NCBI RefSeq assembly: GCF_020886775.1
Contig: NZ_AP024525.1
Location: 744,001 to 808,000, forward strand
Direction: 5' to 3'
DNA from: Sinomonas cyclohexanicum
GTDB lineage: Bacteria > Actinomycetota > Actinomycetes > Actinomycetales > Micrococcaceae
Length of the DNA stretch: 64,000 bases
The first letter of the stretch is position 1. Every line of letters begins with the position of its first letter. Positions 26,372 to 35,030 of the stretch are shown here, in pieces. Position numbers and translations under genes: made by a program. The notes beneath the pieces are model-generated. The model saw only the letters and a program-made list of their open reading frames with translations. It was not told the DNA's origin and did not search any database.

Positions 26372-26662
26372 ATGGACACCAACGACCAGTCACAGCGCCC
26401 GCTCCCGCACGAGGAGGGCTACGGCAGCCCCACTGCCGAGGAGGAGATGCCGCCCACGGAACAGAAGGCGCAGCCAGCCGAGGAGTCCTCGCAGCCAGCC
26501 GACTCCGCCGGGCAGCCAGCCGCCGAGGGGTCCTCGAACACCTCCGAGGAGGCGCCGTCCACGGATGCCGAGATCGAGGAGGACAACACGGAGGAGGCGT
26601 CGGGCCGCGAGTCGTTCTCGTCCGAGTCGGACGAGGAGGGCTCCGGCCTCCCCGACGAGTGA
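26372..26662 (+). CDS. Small, highly acidic disordered protein
   Basis: 96 residues, about one third Glu/Asp, rich in Ser, Pro and Gln, with no hydrophobic core: it should be unfolded. It contains QPAEESSQPADSAGQPAAE, an internal near-repeat of QPA(E/D). ATG at 26372, divergent from mrpE across 35 bp. Codon use is normal for the genome, and the purine-rich sequence is not a shadow of another gene. I do not recognise it. An acidic cytosolic protein next to a cation antiporter is notable, but no function can be given. Confidence 0.6.
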   Translation: MDTNDQSQRPLPHEEGYGSPTAEEEMPPTEQKAQPAEESSQPADSAGQPAAEGSSNTSEEAPSTDAEIEEDNTEEASGRESFSSESDEEGSGLPDE

Positions 26663-26678
26663 CGTCGGGCCCGGGCCC

Positions 26679-26980
26679 TCAGACGGCCTCCTGCTCGGCG
26701 GTGATGGGCCTCGCGACATCCTCAAGCGAGGTGCGCGAGGCCTCCACCCCGAGCACGATCTCGACGATGCCCGCCGCGATCATGAGAGCGGCCCCCATGT
26801 AGTAGCCGGTTCGGTCAGCCGGTCGCTGATCGAGCCGACGATGGTGACCTCGAGGCCATCGAGGACCCACACCGTGCCGAGGCCGATGATGACCGTCCAG
26901 TGCCATCTCGCCCAGGGCAGGCGATCCATGCGCGCCGGGATGTTCGTGGTGATGGTGTCCAGCGTTGTGCGCCTCATCAT
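26679..26980 (-). pseudogene. Remnant of an MFS transporter with a large internal deletion
   Basis: The first 40 or so codons (from 26980; [31 protein letters not shown]) are the N terminus of an MFS metabolite transporter. After LTEP the next frame supplies what looks like the last helix and tail ([38 protein letters not shown]). More than a kilobase of middle sequence is missing and the join is out of frame, near 26807-26818. The start overlaps the stop of the sugar porter (ATGA), so it was once a coupled gene. It cannot make a transporter now. Confidence 0.8.
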
Positions 26981-28470
26981 GCCTCCTGGGTCTTGGCCGG
27001 CCGGCGCACGCGCCCTCGGTCGAGCTTTGTCCTGTCCTCGAGCTCGAGGCCCTTGGCCTCAGGGAGCAGCGCCGCGACGAACCAGAACGAGAGCGCCGCG
27101 AAAAAGGCGAATCCGCCGTAGACGTACCCCAGCCCGACCGCCTGGCTCAGCACCGGGAACAGCAGGGTGACGAGGAAGTTGAAGATCCAGTTGAACGCCG
27201 TCGCCACGCCGAGGGCGAGGCCGCGCATCTTGTTGGGGAAGACCTCGCCCAGGACCACCCACATGACCGGTCCCCACGTCGCGGCGAAGAAGATGACGAA
27301 CAGGTTCGCCCCCACGAGTGCCACGAGGCCCCACGGCGCCGGCAGCGAGATGTCCTTGCCCGAGCCGGTCGCGTTGGCGAAGGCGATGGCCGCGCCGACC
27401 AGCCCGACGAACATGCCGACCGAGCCCCAGAGCAGGAGCTTCTTGCGCCCCACGCGGTCCACGAAGAGGATGGCCACGAACGTGAGGAGGACGTTGATCG
27501 ACGCGGTGATGACCGACGTCGTGAACGAGTCCTGCTGCGTGAAGCCCACCGACTGCCAGAGGGTCGTGGAGTAGTAGAAGATCGCGTTGATGCCCACGAG
27601 CTGCTGGAAGGCCGCCATGCCGATCCCGATCCAGACGATAGGCGCGAGCCCGAGGGCATGGCCGCGCAGGTCGCTGTAGCTCGAGTGCCGCTCGTTCTCG
27701 ATGCTCTCCTGGATCTCGCGGTAGCGCTTGGAGGCGTTCTCCTCGCCGGCCGTGAGGGTGATGACCTCGCGGGCCTCATCCTCCTTGCCGGCCCGGATGA
27801 GGAACTGCGGGGACTCTGGGATCCGCAGGGTGAGCAGCCCGTAAACGACGGCGGGCACGACGCCGACCAGCAGCATCCAGCGCCACGCCGGAAGGCCCCA
27901 CCAGAGCTCGCTCCCGGCGCCGCCCGCGCCGCGCACGAGTCCTGCGTCCGAGAGGAGCGCGAGGAAGATGCCCACGGTGATCGCGAGCTGCTGGAGCGAG
28001 CTCAGCCCGCCGCGCAGGCGAGCTGGGGCGATCTCGCCGATGTACGCGGGGGCGATCACCGAGGCGATGCCGATCGCGAGGCCCCCGATGATCCGCCAGA
28101 GCATCAGGTCCCACACGGCGAACGCGAGCCCGGCACCGATGGAGCTGACGATGAACATCGCCGCACCCAGTAGCATGACCGGCCGGCGCCCCCACACGTC
28201 GGCGAGCTGGCCGGCGAACCACGCGCCGATCGCGCAGCCGATGAGGGTGATCGCGATGGTGAGACCGAGGAACGCCGCGTCGAGGTGGAACGTGGACTGG
28301 ATCGAGTTCACGGCCCCGTTGATCACCGAGGTGTCGAATCCGAACAGCAGCCCGCCCAGAGCAGCCGCCGCGGTGGCACCGTAGATCCGCCGATGCACCG
28401 ACGTGGCACCGAGGCCACCGGATCTGGAACCGGAGTGGTGGATGGGCCCCTGGTGTGCGTGAGCATTCAT
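26977..28470 (-). CDS. Sugar porter family MFS transporter
   Basis: 497 residues from the ATG at 28470 (MNAHAHQG). Twelve helices with the sugar-porter signatures: [16 protein letters not shown] in helix 1, ADVWGRRP after helix 2, [23 protein letters not shown] in the central loop, [13 protein letters not shown] in helix 7, VDRVGRKK, and PEAKGLELE after helix 12. Sugar:H+ symport is the expected function. It lies 128 bp after the enolase-superfamily gene in the same direction and could feed that operon. The His-rich N terminus is unusual but cytosolic. Confidence 0.92.
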   Translation of the reverse strand: MNAHAHQGPIHHSGSRSGGLGATSVHRRIYGATAAAALGGLLFGFDTSVINGAVNSIQSTFHLDAAFLGLTIAITLIGCAIGAWFAGQLADVWGRRPVMLLGAAMFIVSSIGAGLAFAVWDLMLWRIIGGLAIGIASVIAPAYIGEIAPARLRGGLSSLQQLAITVGIFLALLSDAGLVRGAGGAGSELWWGLPAWRWMLLVGVVPAVVYGLLTLRIPESPQFLIRAGKEDEAREVITLTAGEENASKRYREIQESIENERHSSYSDLRGHALGLAPIVWIGIGMAAFQQLVGINAIFYYSTTLWQSVGFTQQDSFTTSVITASINVLLTFVAILFVDRVGRKKLLLWGSVGMFVGLVGAAIAFANATGSGKDISLPAPWGLVALVGANLFVIFFAATWGPVMWVVLGEVFPNKMRGLALGVATAFNWIFNFLVTLLFPVLSQAVGLGYVYGGFAFFAALSFWFVAALLPEAKGLELEDRTKLDRGRVRRPAKTQEA

Positions 28471-28598
28471 GATCGTCAGCTTTCTGTTGATCCTCATGCT
28501 GTCGTCCGCGTCAGCGGCGGGCGGCTTCCTGTGGTGATTGCCCTGCCGAACCGTTCATGAAACGGCACCGGCGGTCCCGAAGCGGTCCGGGGGCGACC

Positions 28599-29747
28599 TC
28601 AGGCCACCCTGAACCGCTCCGCGTCGGCCGCCCGGAGCGTGAGCCCATTGCCCGGCGCGTCGGCATCCGGTGCGATCGTCCCGCCGGCAGGATCGAGGGT
28701 GCCGTCGAAGAGCATGCCCTCGAGCCGGACGTGGTCGTGGAACCATTCGAGGTGGCGGAGGCCAACGGCCGCGGCGGCGGGAGCGGCGGAGATTGCGGGG
28801 GCGCAGTGGCCCGAGAACCCGACGCCGTGCGCTGCGGCGACCGCGGCCACCCGGAGCCACCGCGTGATCCCGCCGCACCGGGTCACGTCGGCCTGGAGGC
28901 AGTCGACGGCGCCCTCGGCGCACATGCGCTCGGCCTCGGCGAGCCTCGTGAGGTACTCTCCCGCGGCCACGTCCGGTGCGACGCGCTCGCGGACGAACCG
29001 CAGGCCGGCCAGATCCTCGCTCGAGACCGGCTCCTCGAACCACCTCACGTCCGCGTCCCGGAGGGGCTCCGCGATCCGCACAGCCTGCTTGGGCGTGTAG
29101 GCGCCATTCGCATCGACGAACAGCTCCACGTCGGGCCCCACGGCCTTTCGCGCCAGGCCCACGCGTTCGACGTCACGTGCCTCCGCCGCGCCGCGGTCCT
29201 GCCCGATCTTGATCTTCACGCGCGGAATCCCCTGCGACCGCCAACCGCCGAGCTGCGCGGCGAGCCGCGCGTCCGTGTAGGACGTGAAGCCGCCGCTGCC
29301 GTACACGGGCACCTCGTGGCGCGCCGCGCCGAGGAGGTCGTGCAGCGGCAGGCCCGCGAGGCGCGCGGCGAGGTCCCACAGCGCGCAGTCGACGGCCGAC
29401 GCCGCGTACGCACCCGCGCCGAGCTGACCCACGTTGCGCAGGGCGCGCGACATGGACTCGGCGGCCGCCGGCACGGCGAACGCATCGGCGCCGCGGACCG
29501 CAGGCGCGAGCAGCCCCGTGACCAGACCGACGAGGGCCGCCGGGCCGTACGTGTAGCCCACGCCCGTGGCGCCGGCGGCCGAGGCATGGACCACGACGAC
29601 GGTCGTCGAGTCCCACGCGAACGTCCCGTCCGCCTCGGGCGCGTCCGTCGGGACGGTATACGCCGCGGCGGTGACGGCCGAGACCGAGGCGCCCGATCCG
29701 GCGTCGTGCGGCCCGTGGTTCGCCGACGCGGTAGCTGACGCGGTCAC
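28599..29747 (-). CDS. Enolase superfamily protein (mandelate racemase/muconate lactonizing type)
   Basis: 382 residues from a GTG at 29747, overlapping the stop of the TPP enzyme gene (GTGA). The longer frame upstream is only a shadow of that gene. It has a capping domain (about 20-140) and a barrel: KxK in VKIKIGQD (near 190), metal ligands in LFVDANGAY (Asp), WFEEPVS (Glu) and AAGEY (Glu), and a later His in SGHCAP. A KxK Lys plus a barrel-end His is the plan of acid-sugar dehydratases and racemases. With the sugar oxidoreductase upstream, a sugar-acid dehydratase is plausible; the substrate is not known. Confidence 0.87.
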   Translation of the reverse strand: MTASATASANHGPHDAGSGASVSAVTAAAYTVPTDAPEADGTFAWDSTTVVVVHASAAGATGVGYTYGPAALVGLVTGLLAPAVRGADAFAVPAAAESMSRALRNVGQLGAGAYAASAVDCALWDLAARLAGLPLHDLLGAARHEVPVYGSGGFTSYTDARLAAQLGGWRSQGIPRVKIKIGQDRGAAEARDVERVGLARKAVGPDVELFVDANGAYTPKQAVRIAEPLRDADVRWFEEPVSSEDLAGLRFVRERVAPDVAAGEYLTRLAEAERMCAEGAVDCLQADVTRCGGITRWLRVAAVAAAHGVGFSGHCAPAISAAPAAAAVGLRHLEWFHDHVRLEGMLFDGTLDPAGGTIAPDADAPGNGLTLRAADAERFRVA

Positions 29748-31534
29748 TTCCGGTGCCCGGGGAGCAGCTCCTGCGCCTTGGTCTTGAGGCCCTCCTTGAT
29801 GAAGTCCCACGCGTGCTCGTCGCCGCGGAGCGCGCTCTTGGCGGTGTTCATCGCCTGCTCGAGCGTGGCGTGCGGCGGGATGGGCGGGACGTTGGGGTCG
29901 GTGCGGACGTCGAGCACGGTGGGCCGGGCCGCGGTGAGGGCCTGGTCCCACGCCGAGCCGAGCGCGTCCGGGTTGTCGACCGAGACCGCCCCGAGGCCCA
30001 GGCCCGCCGCGAACGCCGCGTAGTCCACGTCGGGCAGTTCCTGCGTCATGGGGATGGTGGGGGAGCCGCTGAACGCGCGCAGCTCCCACGTGACCTGATT
30101 GAGGTCGTTGTTGTGGAGCACCACGACGACCAGCCGCGGGTCTTCCCACTCCTCCCAGTAGCGCGCGATGGTGATGAGCTCGGCGAGCCCGTTCATCTGC
30201 ATCGCGCCGTCGCCCTCGAACGCGATGACCGGCCGGTCCGGGTGGGCGAACTTGGCGCCGATCGCGTACGGCACCGCGGGCCCCATCGTGGCGAGGTTGC
30301 CCGAGAGGCTCCCGCGCACGCCGGGGGTGAAGCGCAGCTGGCGGGCGTACCAGTTGGCGGCACTGCCGGAGTCCGCGGCGATGAGGGCGTTGGCGGGGAG
30401 CCGGTCCGAGAATTCGGAGAACACCCGGAGCGGGTTGACCGGATCGGCCTCGACCATGGCCTCGCTCGCCATGCTGTCCCACCACTTCGCGACCTTGTCC
30501 TCGATGTCCTCGCGCCAGCCGCGCTCCTCCTTGCGGACGAGGAGCGGGATCAGCGCGCGCAGGGCCTCGGCGGCGTCGGCCACGAGGTTCACCTCGTACG
30601 GGTAGCGCAGCCCGATCATGGTCGGGTCCACGTCGATCTGGACCCCACGGGCCTGGCCCGGCTCGGGCATGAACTGGGCGTATGGGAAGCTTGAGCCGAC
30701 CGTCAGGATCGTGTCGCAGTCCCGCATCATCTCGTAGCTGGGCCGCGTGCCGAGCAGGCCGATCGAGCCCGTGACGAACGGGAGCGTGTCAGGCAGCGCA
30801 TCCTTGCCGAGCAGCGCCTTCGCGACGCCCGCCCCGAGGAGGTCGGCGACCTCCTGGACCTCGGCCGCGGCGTTCCGGGCGCCCTGCCCGATGAGCATGG
30901 CCACCTTCTTGCCCTTGTTGAGGATCTCGGCGGCCTTGCGGATCCCGTCCATGTCCGGCCGCATGTCCGGCCACGCCACGCCAAGGCTCGAGGGGATCAT
31001 CTTCATCTCGTGCGTCGGCGCAGAGTACTCGAGCTCCTGGACGTCGGCGGGGATGATGACGGCGGTCGGCGCGCGCCGCGCGGACGCGATCCTGATCGCC
31101 CGGTCGAGGACGTTGGGCAGCTGCTCGGGGACCGTCACGAGCTGGACGTAGTCGGAGGCCACGTCCTTGAACAGGGTCGGCAGGTCCACCTCCTGCTGGA
31201 AGGAACCGCCGATCGAGGTCCGCGCGGCCTGACCCACGATCGCGACGACCGGCACGTGGTCCAGCTTCGCGTCGTACAGGCCGTTGAGCAGGTGGATCGC
31301 GCCGGGGCCGGAGGTCGCAAGGCACACCCCGACCCGGCCGGTGAACTTGGCGTACCCCACGGCCTCGAACGCGCTCATCTCCTCGTGCCGGGACTGGACG
31401 AACTTCGGTCCGTCCCCGTCGCCGAGCGCGGTCACGATCCCGTTGATGCCGTCGCCCGGGTAGCCGAAGACCGTCGTGACGTCCCACGCCTTGAGCCGTT
31501 CGAGCAGGAATTCTGCAACGTTCTGTGAAGCCAT
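29744..31534 (-). CDS. Thiamine pyrophosphate-requiring enzyme, pyruvate oxidase-like
   Basis: 596 residues with the three-domain layout of the acetolactate synthase/pyruvate oxidase family: N-terminal PYR domain with the TPP-activating Glu in SRHEEMSAFEAVGYAKFTG (near 50), central domain, and C-terminal PP domain with the metal/TPP motif EGDGAMQMNGLAEL followed by NN. It is the YdaP/PoxB-like group annotated as TPP-requiring protein. Product could be acetate, acetyl phosphate or an aldehyde; not decided by sequence. Starts 39 bp after the GMC gene with AGGAGAG before the ATG. Confidence 0.88.
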   Translation of the reverse strand: MASQNVAEFLLERLKAWDVTTVFGYPGDGINGIVTALGDGDGPKFVQSRHEEMSAFEAVGYAKFTGRVGVCLATSGPGAIHLLNGLYDAKLDHVPVVAIVGQAARTSIGGSFQQEVDLPTLFKDVASDYVQLVTVPEQLPNVLDRAIRIASARRAPTAVIIPADVQELEYSAPTHEMKMIPSSLGVAWPDMRPDMDGIRKAAEILNKGKKVAMLIGQGARNAAAEVQEVADLLGAGVAKALLGKDALPDTLPFVTGSIGLLGTRPSYEMMRDCDTILTVGSSFPYAQFMPEPGQARGVQIDVDPTMIGLRYPYEVNLVADAAEALRALIPLLVRKEERGWREDIEDKVAKWWDSMASEAMVEADPVNPLRVFSEFSDRLPANALIAADSGSAANWYARQLRFTPGVRGSLSGNLATMGPAVPYAIGAKFAHPDRPVIAFEGDGAMQMNGLAELITIARYWEEWEDPRLVVVVLHNNDLNQVTWELRAFSGSPTIPMTQELPDVDYAAFAAGLGLGAVSVDNPDALGSAWDQALTAARPTVLDVRTDPNVPPIPPHATLEQAMNTAKSALRGDEHAWDFIKEGLKTKAQELLPGHRK

Positions 31535-31573
31535 GTCAGCTCTCCTTTGCTGGTTGTCGCAGCGCTGGTTTTC

Positions 31574-33217
31574 TCATGGTGTTCTGAGGCCCGACCGCGC
31601 TCCGGCGGCGAGCCGTGACGCGGTCCGCGCGGCGAGGGCCATGATGGTCAGTGCAGGGTTGGCGCTGCCCTGGGTCGGCAGGACGCTGCCGTCGGTGATG
31701 AGGAGGTTCGGCACCGCGAACGTGCGGCAGTCGGCGTCGACCACACCGTGGCGGTCGTCCGCGGCCATCCGCGCGCCGCCCACGAGGTGCGCGTAGCGCT
31801 CGATCGTCATGACCTCGCTCGCGCCCGCGGCGGTGAGGATGCGCTCCATGGTCTCCCCCGCCGCACGCATCAGCCGCTTGTCGTTCCCGCACCGGCTGTA
31901 GCTCATGTGTGCTACCGGCATGCCGCGGTGGTCCGTCTCGGAATCGAGTGTCACGCGGTTCTCGGGCAGCGGCAGGAACTCGCACAGCGCGCCGAGGCAT
32001 GACCAGTGGACGTAGTCGCTCATGCGGCGGCGCAGTTCCGCGCCCCAGTGCCCCTGGGCAGCGACATGCTCGGCCCACGCGATCGGCAGCGGCGAGACGG
32101 TCTGGATGGAGTAACCGCGCCGGTAGGGCTTGGACGGGTCGGTCTCGTAGAACTCCTCGGTGCTCACCTCGGGCGGCGGCGCCTTGTACATGCGGACCTC
32201 GTCGGAGAAGCGTCCGCCGGTCTGCGGCGCCCCCTGGACCATGAGGTAGCGGCCCACGAGGTCGTGGTCGTTGCACAGGCCGTCGGGGAAGCGCGGCGAG
32301 GCGGAGTTCAGCAGGAGCCGCGGCGTCTCGATCGAGTAGGCGGCGACGGCGATGTTGCGCGCGCGCTGGAAGCGTTCGACGCCGTCGCGCACGTACCGTA
32401 CGCCGCTCGCCAGACCGGTGCGCGGGTCGAGCTCGATGCGGGTCGCCATGGAGTCGGCGCGCACCTCGGCGCCGTGGGCGAGGGCATCGGGGACGTGGGT
32501 GATGAGGGGCGAGGCCTTCGCATCGACCTTGCACCCCTGGAGGCAGAAGCCACGGTAGATGCAGTGGCGGCGGTGCCCGAACCGGCCGTTCGAGATGGCC
32601 ACGGGACCGACCCGCGTCTCGATGCCGCACGCACGCGCCCCGCGGAGGAACACGTCGCCGTTGCCGCCCACCGGGTGGGGGCTGTGCGGGTAGCCGTGCG
32701 GGTCCCCCCACGGCCAGTCCTGGCCTGCGACGGGCAGCTCCTCCTCGATCGCCTCGTAATGGGGCCGGAGGTCCTCATACGCGAGGGGCCAGTCGGCGCC
32801 GACGCCGTCGAGGGTCTTGGTATGGAAGTCGCTCGGGTGGAAGCGCGGCGCGTAGCCGGCGAAGTGGACCATGGAACCGCCCACCCCGCGCCCGGAGTTG
32901 TTCGACCCGAGGGGGACGGGATCGTCGCCGTCGATCACGCGCGGCTCGGTCCAGTAGAGCTTGTGAGAGCCGGCCTCGTCGCTGACCCAGTCCCGTTCCG
33001 GCTCCCAGAACGGCCCGGCCTCGAGCACGACGACGCTCCAGCCCGCCCGGGCCAGGCGCTGCGCCATGGTTGACCCGCCGGCGCCGCAGCCGACGATCAC
33101 GAGGTCCACCTCGTCGGCGTCCTGGTAGTGGCGCATGCGCTCGGAGACGTCTGCTTCGGCGAGGGGCAGCAGCCACGCGGACTCGTTGCGCTCGCGGACC
33201 GACCGCAGCGCGCTCAT
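31574..33217 (-). CDS. GMC-family FAD oxidoreductase
   Basis: 547 residues. Dinucleotide loop DLVIVGCGAGGSTMAQRLA (near 40) and the GMC C-terminal signatures HLVGGARM, LLITDGSVLPTQGSANPALTI are present, with the active-site His and the Asn two-residue dyad in place. A cysteine group (CIYRGFCLQGCK, near 215-225) is typical of the gluconate/2-keto-gluconate dehydrogenase branch rather than choline or glucose oxidases. No signal peptide. ATG overlaps the stop of the subunit-3 gene, its expected partner. Confidence 0.9.
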   Translation of the reverse strand: MSALRSVRERNESAWLLPLAEADVSERMRHYQDADEVDLVIVGCGAGGSTMAQRLARAGWSVVVLEAGPFWEPERDWVSDEAGSHKLYWTEPRVIDGDDPVPLGSNNSGRGVGGSMVHFAGYAPRFHPSDFHTKTLDGVGADWPLAYEDLRPHYEAIEEELPVAGQDWPWGDPHGYPHSPHPVGGNGDVFLRGARACGIETRVGPVAISNGRFGHRRHCIYRGFCLQGCKVDAKASPLITHVPDALAHGAEVRADSMATRIELDPRTGLASGVRYVRDGVERFQRARNIAVAAYSIETPRLLLNSASPRFPDGLCNDHDLVGRYLMVQGAPQTGGRFSDEVRMYKAPPPEVSTEEFYETDPSKPYRRGYSIQTVSPLPIAWAEHVAAQGHWGAELRRRMSDYVHWSCLGALCEFLPLPENRVTLDSETDHRGMPVAHMSYSRCGNDKRLMRAAGETMERILTAAGASEVMTIERYAHLVGGARMAADDRHGVVDADCRTFAVPNLLITDGSVLPTQGSANPALTIMALAARTASRLAAGARSGLRTP

Positions 33218-33831
33218 GCGCTCTCACCGGGATGCGCGTCCCGCACCTCGAAGTGCTCCCGGCGGTCGCGCCCGAGGTTCGCGTAGCCGCGCGGGTATGC
33301 GGGGCCGGGGAAGCCGATCTCGTCCCACGCCCAGGGGTGCGCATAGAACGCCGTGCACGCGTAGCGCATCCACAGGTTCCACAGGTGCCCCGCGGGCATG
33401 CCGTGCCACTCGCCCGGGAGCCCCTGGACGTCGGTGAGCACCGCCTCCTGCAGGGGTGCCGGCGCCTCGGCGAACCCAGTCCCGCCCCGCGCGCGGGTGT
33501 CAGCGTCGAGCCCCGCGGCCGAGCGCCGCCAGGTCTCGCCGTCCTCGGGGAGGTCGGCGTAGTGCCATCCGTCGGTCTCGCCCGCCGCGAGCCTCGCGTC
33601 CACCGCGTTCAGGAGGGGCACGCGGGGCTCGCGGTCCTGGCCCATGAGCTGGTCGAGGAGGGCTCCGACCGTGGCCGCCTCGGCCTCGGTGAAGAACGTC
33701 AGCTCGCCGGGAGGGCCCATCCGCGCCAGGACGACGGCGGCGGTAGCGTCGTCCCAGTGGTCGCGCTGTCCGAGGGCGTGCTGCCCTGGGAAGCGCCGCT
33801 CGCCATGGGGTGCGGGGAGCGCTGCGCTCAC
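33214..33831 (-). CDS. Gluconate 2-dehydrogenase subunit 3 family protein
   Basis: 205 residues from a GTG at 33831. It has FFTEAEAATVGALLDQLM, AVDARLAAGETDGWHYADLP and WMRYACTAFYAHPWAWDEIGFPGPAYPRGY, the hallmarks of the small subunit that accompanies GMC dehydrogenases. Characterised members carry a twin-arginine signal and work outside the membrane. Here no Tat signal is present, so the complex appears cytosolic. GTGA overlap with the membrane protein gene upstream and ATGA overlap with the GMC gene downstream couple all three. Confidence 0.87.
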   Translation of the reverse strand: MSAALPAPHGERRFPGQHALGQRDHWDDATAAVVLARMGPPGELTFFTEAEAATVGALLDQLMGQDREPRVPLLNAVDARLAAGETDGWHYADLPEDGETWRRSAAGLDADTRARGGTGFAEAPAPLQEAVLTDVQGLPGEWHGMPAGHLWNLWMRYACTAFYAHPWAWDEIGFPGPAYPRGYANLGRDRREHFEVRDAHPGESA

Positions 33832-34274
33832 CGTTCGCGCCTCAGCAGCGATGCGAGGATGCCCATGCCGCCAACGAGCGTCACGAGCAGCGGCGCCAGC
33901 AGCGGAGGGCCGACCTCGGCGTTGTAGCGGAACTCCTTCAACCCGCCTGGGCGCTGCGCGATCCCGCGGAGATGCAGGTACGTGCCCTGGAGCCCGTTGG
34001 CCACGATCGCCGCGCTCGCGAGCGGGAGCGCCGTGTGCGCCATGCGTGCGCTCACGACGCCGGCGACTCCGGCCGCCGCTCCCACCGGGCCGAGCGCCAC
34101 GGGCGCCCACATCCACGGATTGCCGAAGCTCGCGCGGTCATGTTCGAGGTAGATCTCAGCGGCCGTCACGAGGGCGCCCGCGGCCGTGAGGCCAGAGAGC
34201 ATCCGTTCGAATCGGCCCGTTTCCACGTTGCGGACGAGGCGATGGATGCCTCGGGGCGCTTGCGTCACGTTCAT
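33828..34274 (-). CDS. Four-helix membrane protein heading the GMC operon
   Basis: 148 residues from the ATG at 34274. A basic N terminus is followed by about four hydrophobic segments, with YLEHDRASFGNPWMWAP between the first two and HLRGIAQRPGGLKEFRYNAEVGPP before the last. I do not recognise a named family. It lies first in a five-gene, translation-coupled operon with a GMC dehydrogenase and its subunit 3, and no cytochrome subunit is encoded. So it is a candidate membrane anchor or electron-transfer partner, by context only. Confidence 0.7.
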   Translation of the reverse strand: MNVTQAPRGIHRLVRNVETGRFERMLSGLTAAGALVTAAEIYLEHDRASFGNPWMWAPVALGPVGAAAGVAGVVSARMAHTALPLASAAIVANGLQGTYLHLRGIAQRPGGLKEFRYNAEVGPPLLAPLLVTLVGGMGILASLLRRER

Positions 34275-34469
34275 GCGGATTCCCGCTCCGTCCTGACGTC
34301 GGTTCTCCCGCCCAGGCACCCGGGCCCGGGCCACGTCCTCAGCAGTTACCCACGGCCTCTGGCCGCAAACGCGTCGGGGGCCAACTTCGATGGGGCCCAC
34401 GTGGATGCGCCATCGCCGGGGTACACAGACGCATCCGGAAACCGTGGCCGGCCGGCGTACGCTGGCGCC

Positions 34470-35030
34470 ATGAGCCAGGCGGGGGCCCCTGAGGGGACGC
34501 ACGACGCCGGTGACCCGCCCGCCGTGGGCGCGTCGCCGGCGTCGTCCGTGCCGCTGCAGCGCCAGACGACCCGTCACGGGAAGGACGCGCCGTCCTGGGC
34601 CACGACTCCGGCGATCCGCAAGACCATGCTCGGCAACCGCTCGCGTGACACGGCCCCCGAGCTGAAGGTGCGCCGCGCCGTGCACGCGATGGGTCTGCGG
34701 TACCGCGTCGCCTATCGGCCCGAGCCCGCGCTCCGGCGCACGGCCGACCTCGTGTTCACCCGCGCCCGCGTGGCCGTGTTCATCGACGGCTGCTACTGGC
34801 ACGGCTGCCCCGAGCACTACATCGAGCCCGCGAGCAACGTGGACTACTGGCGCCCGAAGATCGCGCGCAACCGCGAGCGCGATGAGGAGACGACGGCGGC
34901 GCTCACCGCGGCCGGCTGGCACGTGCTGCGCTTCTGGAGCCACGAGGACCCGGCCGAGGTCGCAGCGACGATCCGCGCGGAGGTGCGGGCCGCCTCAAGC
35001 CGTGGTCGCGCCGCCCGCGGTGAAGGCTAG
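34470..35030 (+). CDS. vsr: Very short patch repair endonuclease (Vsr-like)
   Basis: 186 residues. The core (about 45-170) has the family's opening (SRDTAPELKVRRAVHAMGLRYRV), the catalytic Asp in ADLVF, and VFIDGCYWHGCPEH with the zinc and active-site residues. Vsr nicks T:G mismatches arising from 5-methylcytosine deamination. No dcm-type methyltransferase is next to it. The first about 40 residues are extra compared with usual Vsr and derive in part from a palindromic element (34497-34558). The last 36 bp overlap the convergent CDF gene. Confidence 0.85.
   Translation: MSQAGAPEGTHDAGDPPAVGASPASSVPLQRQTTRHGKDAPSWATTPAIRKTMLGNRSRDTAPELKVRRAVHAMGLRYRVAYRPEPALRRTADLVFTRARVAVFIDGCYWHGCPEHYIEPASNVDYWRPKIARNRERDEETTAALTAAGWHVLRFWSHEDPAEVAATIRAEVRAASSRGRAARGEG
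34497..34558. repeat. Copy of the GACGCCGGTGAC palindrome inside the vsr 5' coding region
   Basis: The left arm holds GCACGACGCCGGTGACCCGC, the same run as the left arm at 21898-21921 with one base changed. The right arm (34540-34558) is GTCGCCGGCGTCGTCCGTG, its degenerate complement. It encodes part of the nonconserved N terminus of the Vsr-like protein. Confidence 0.6.
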
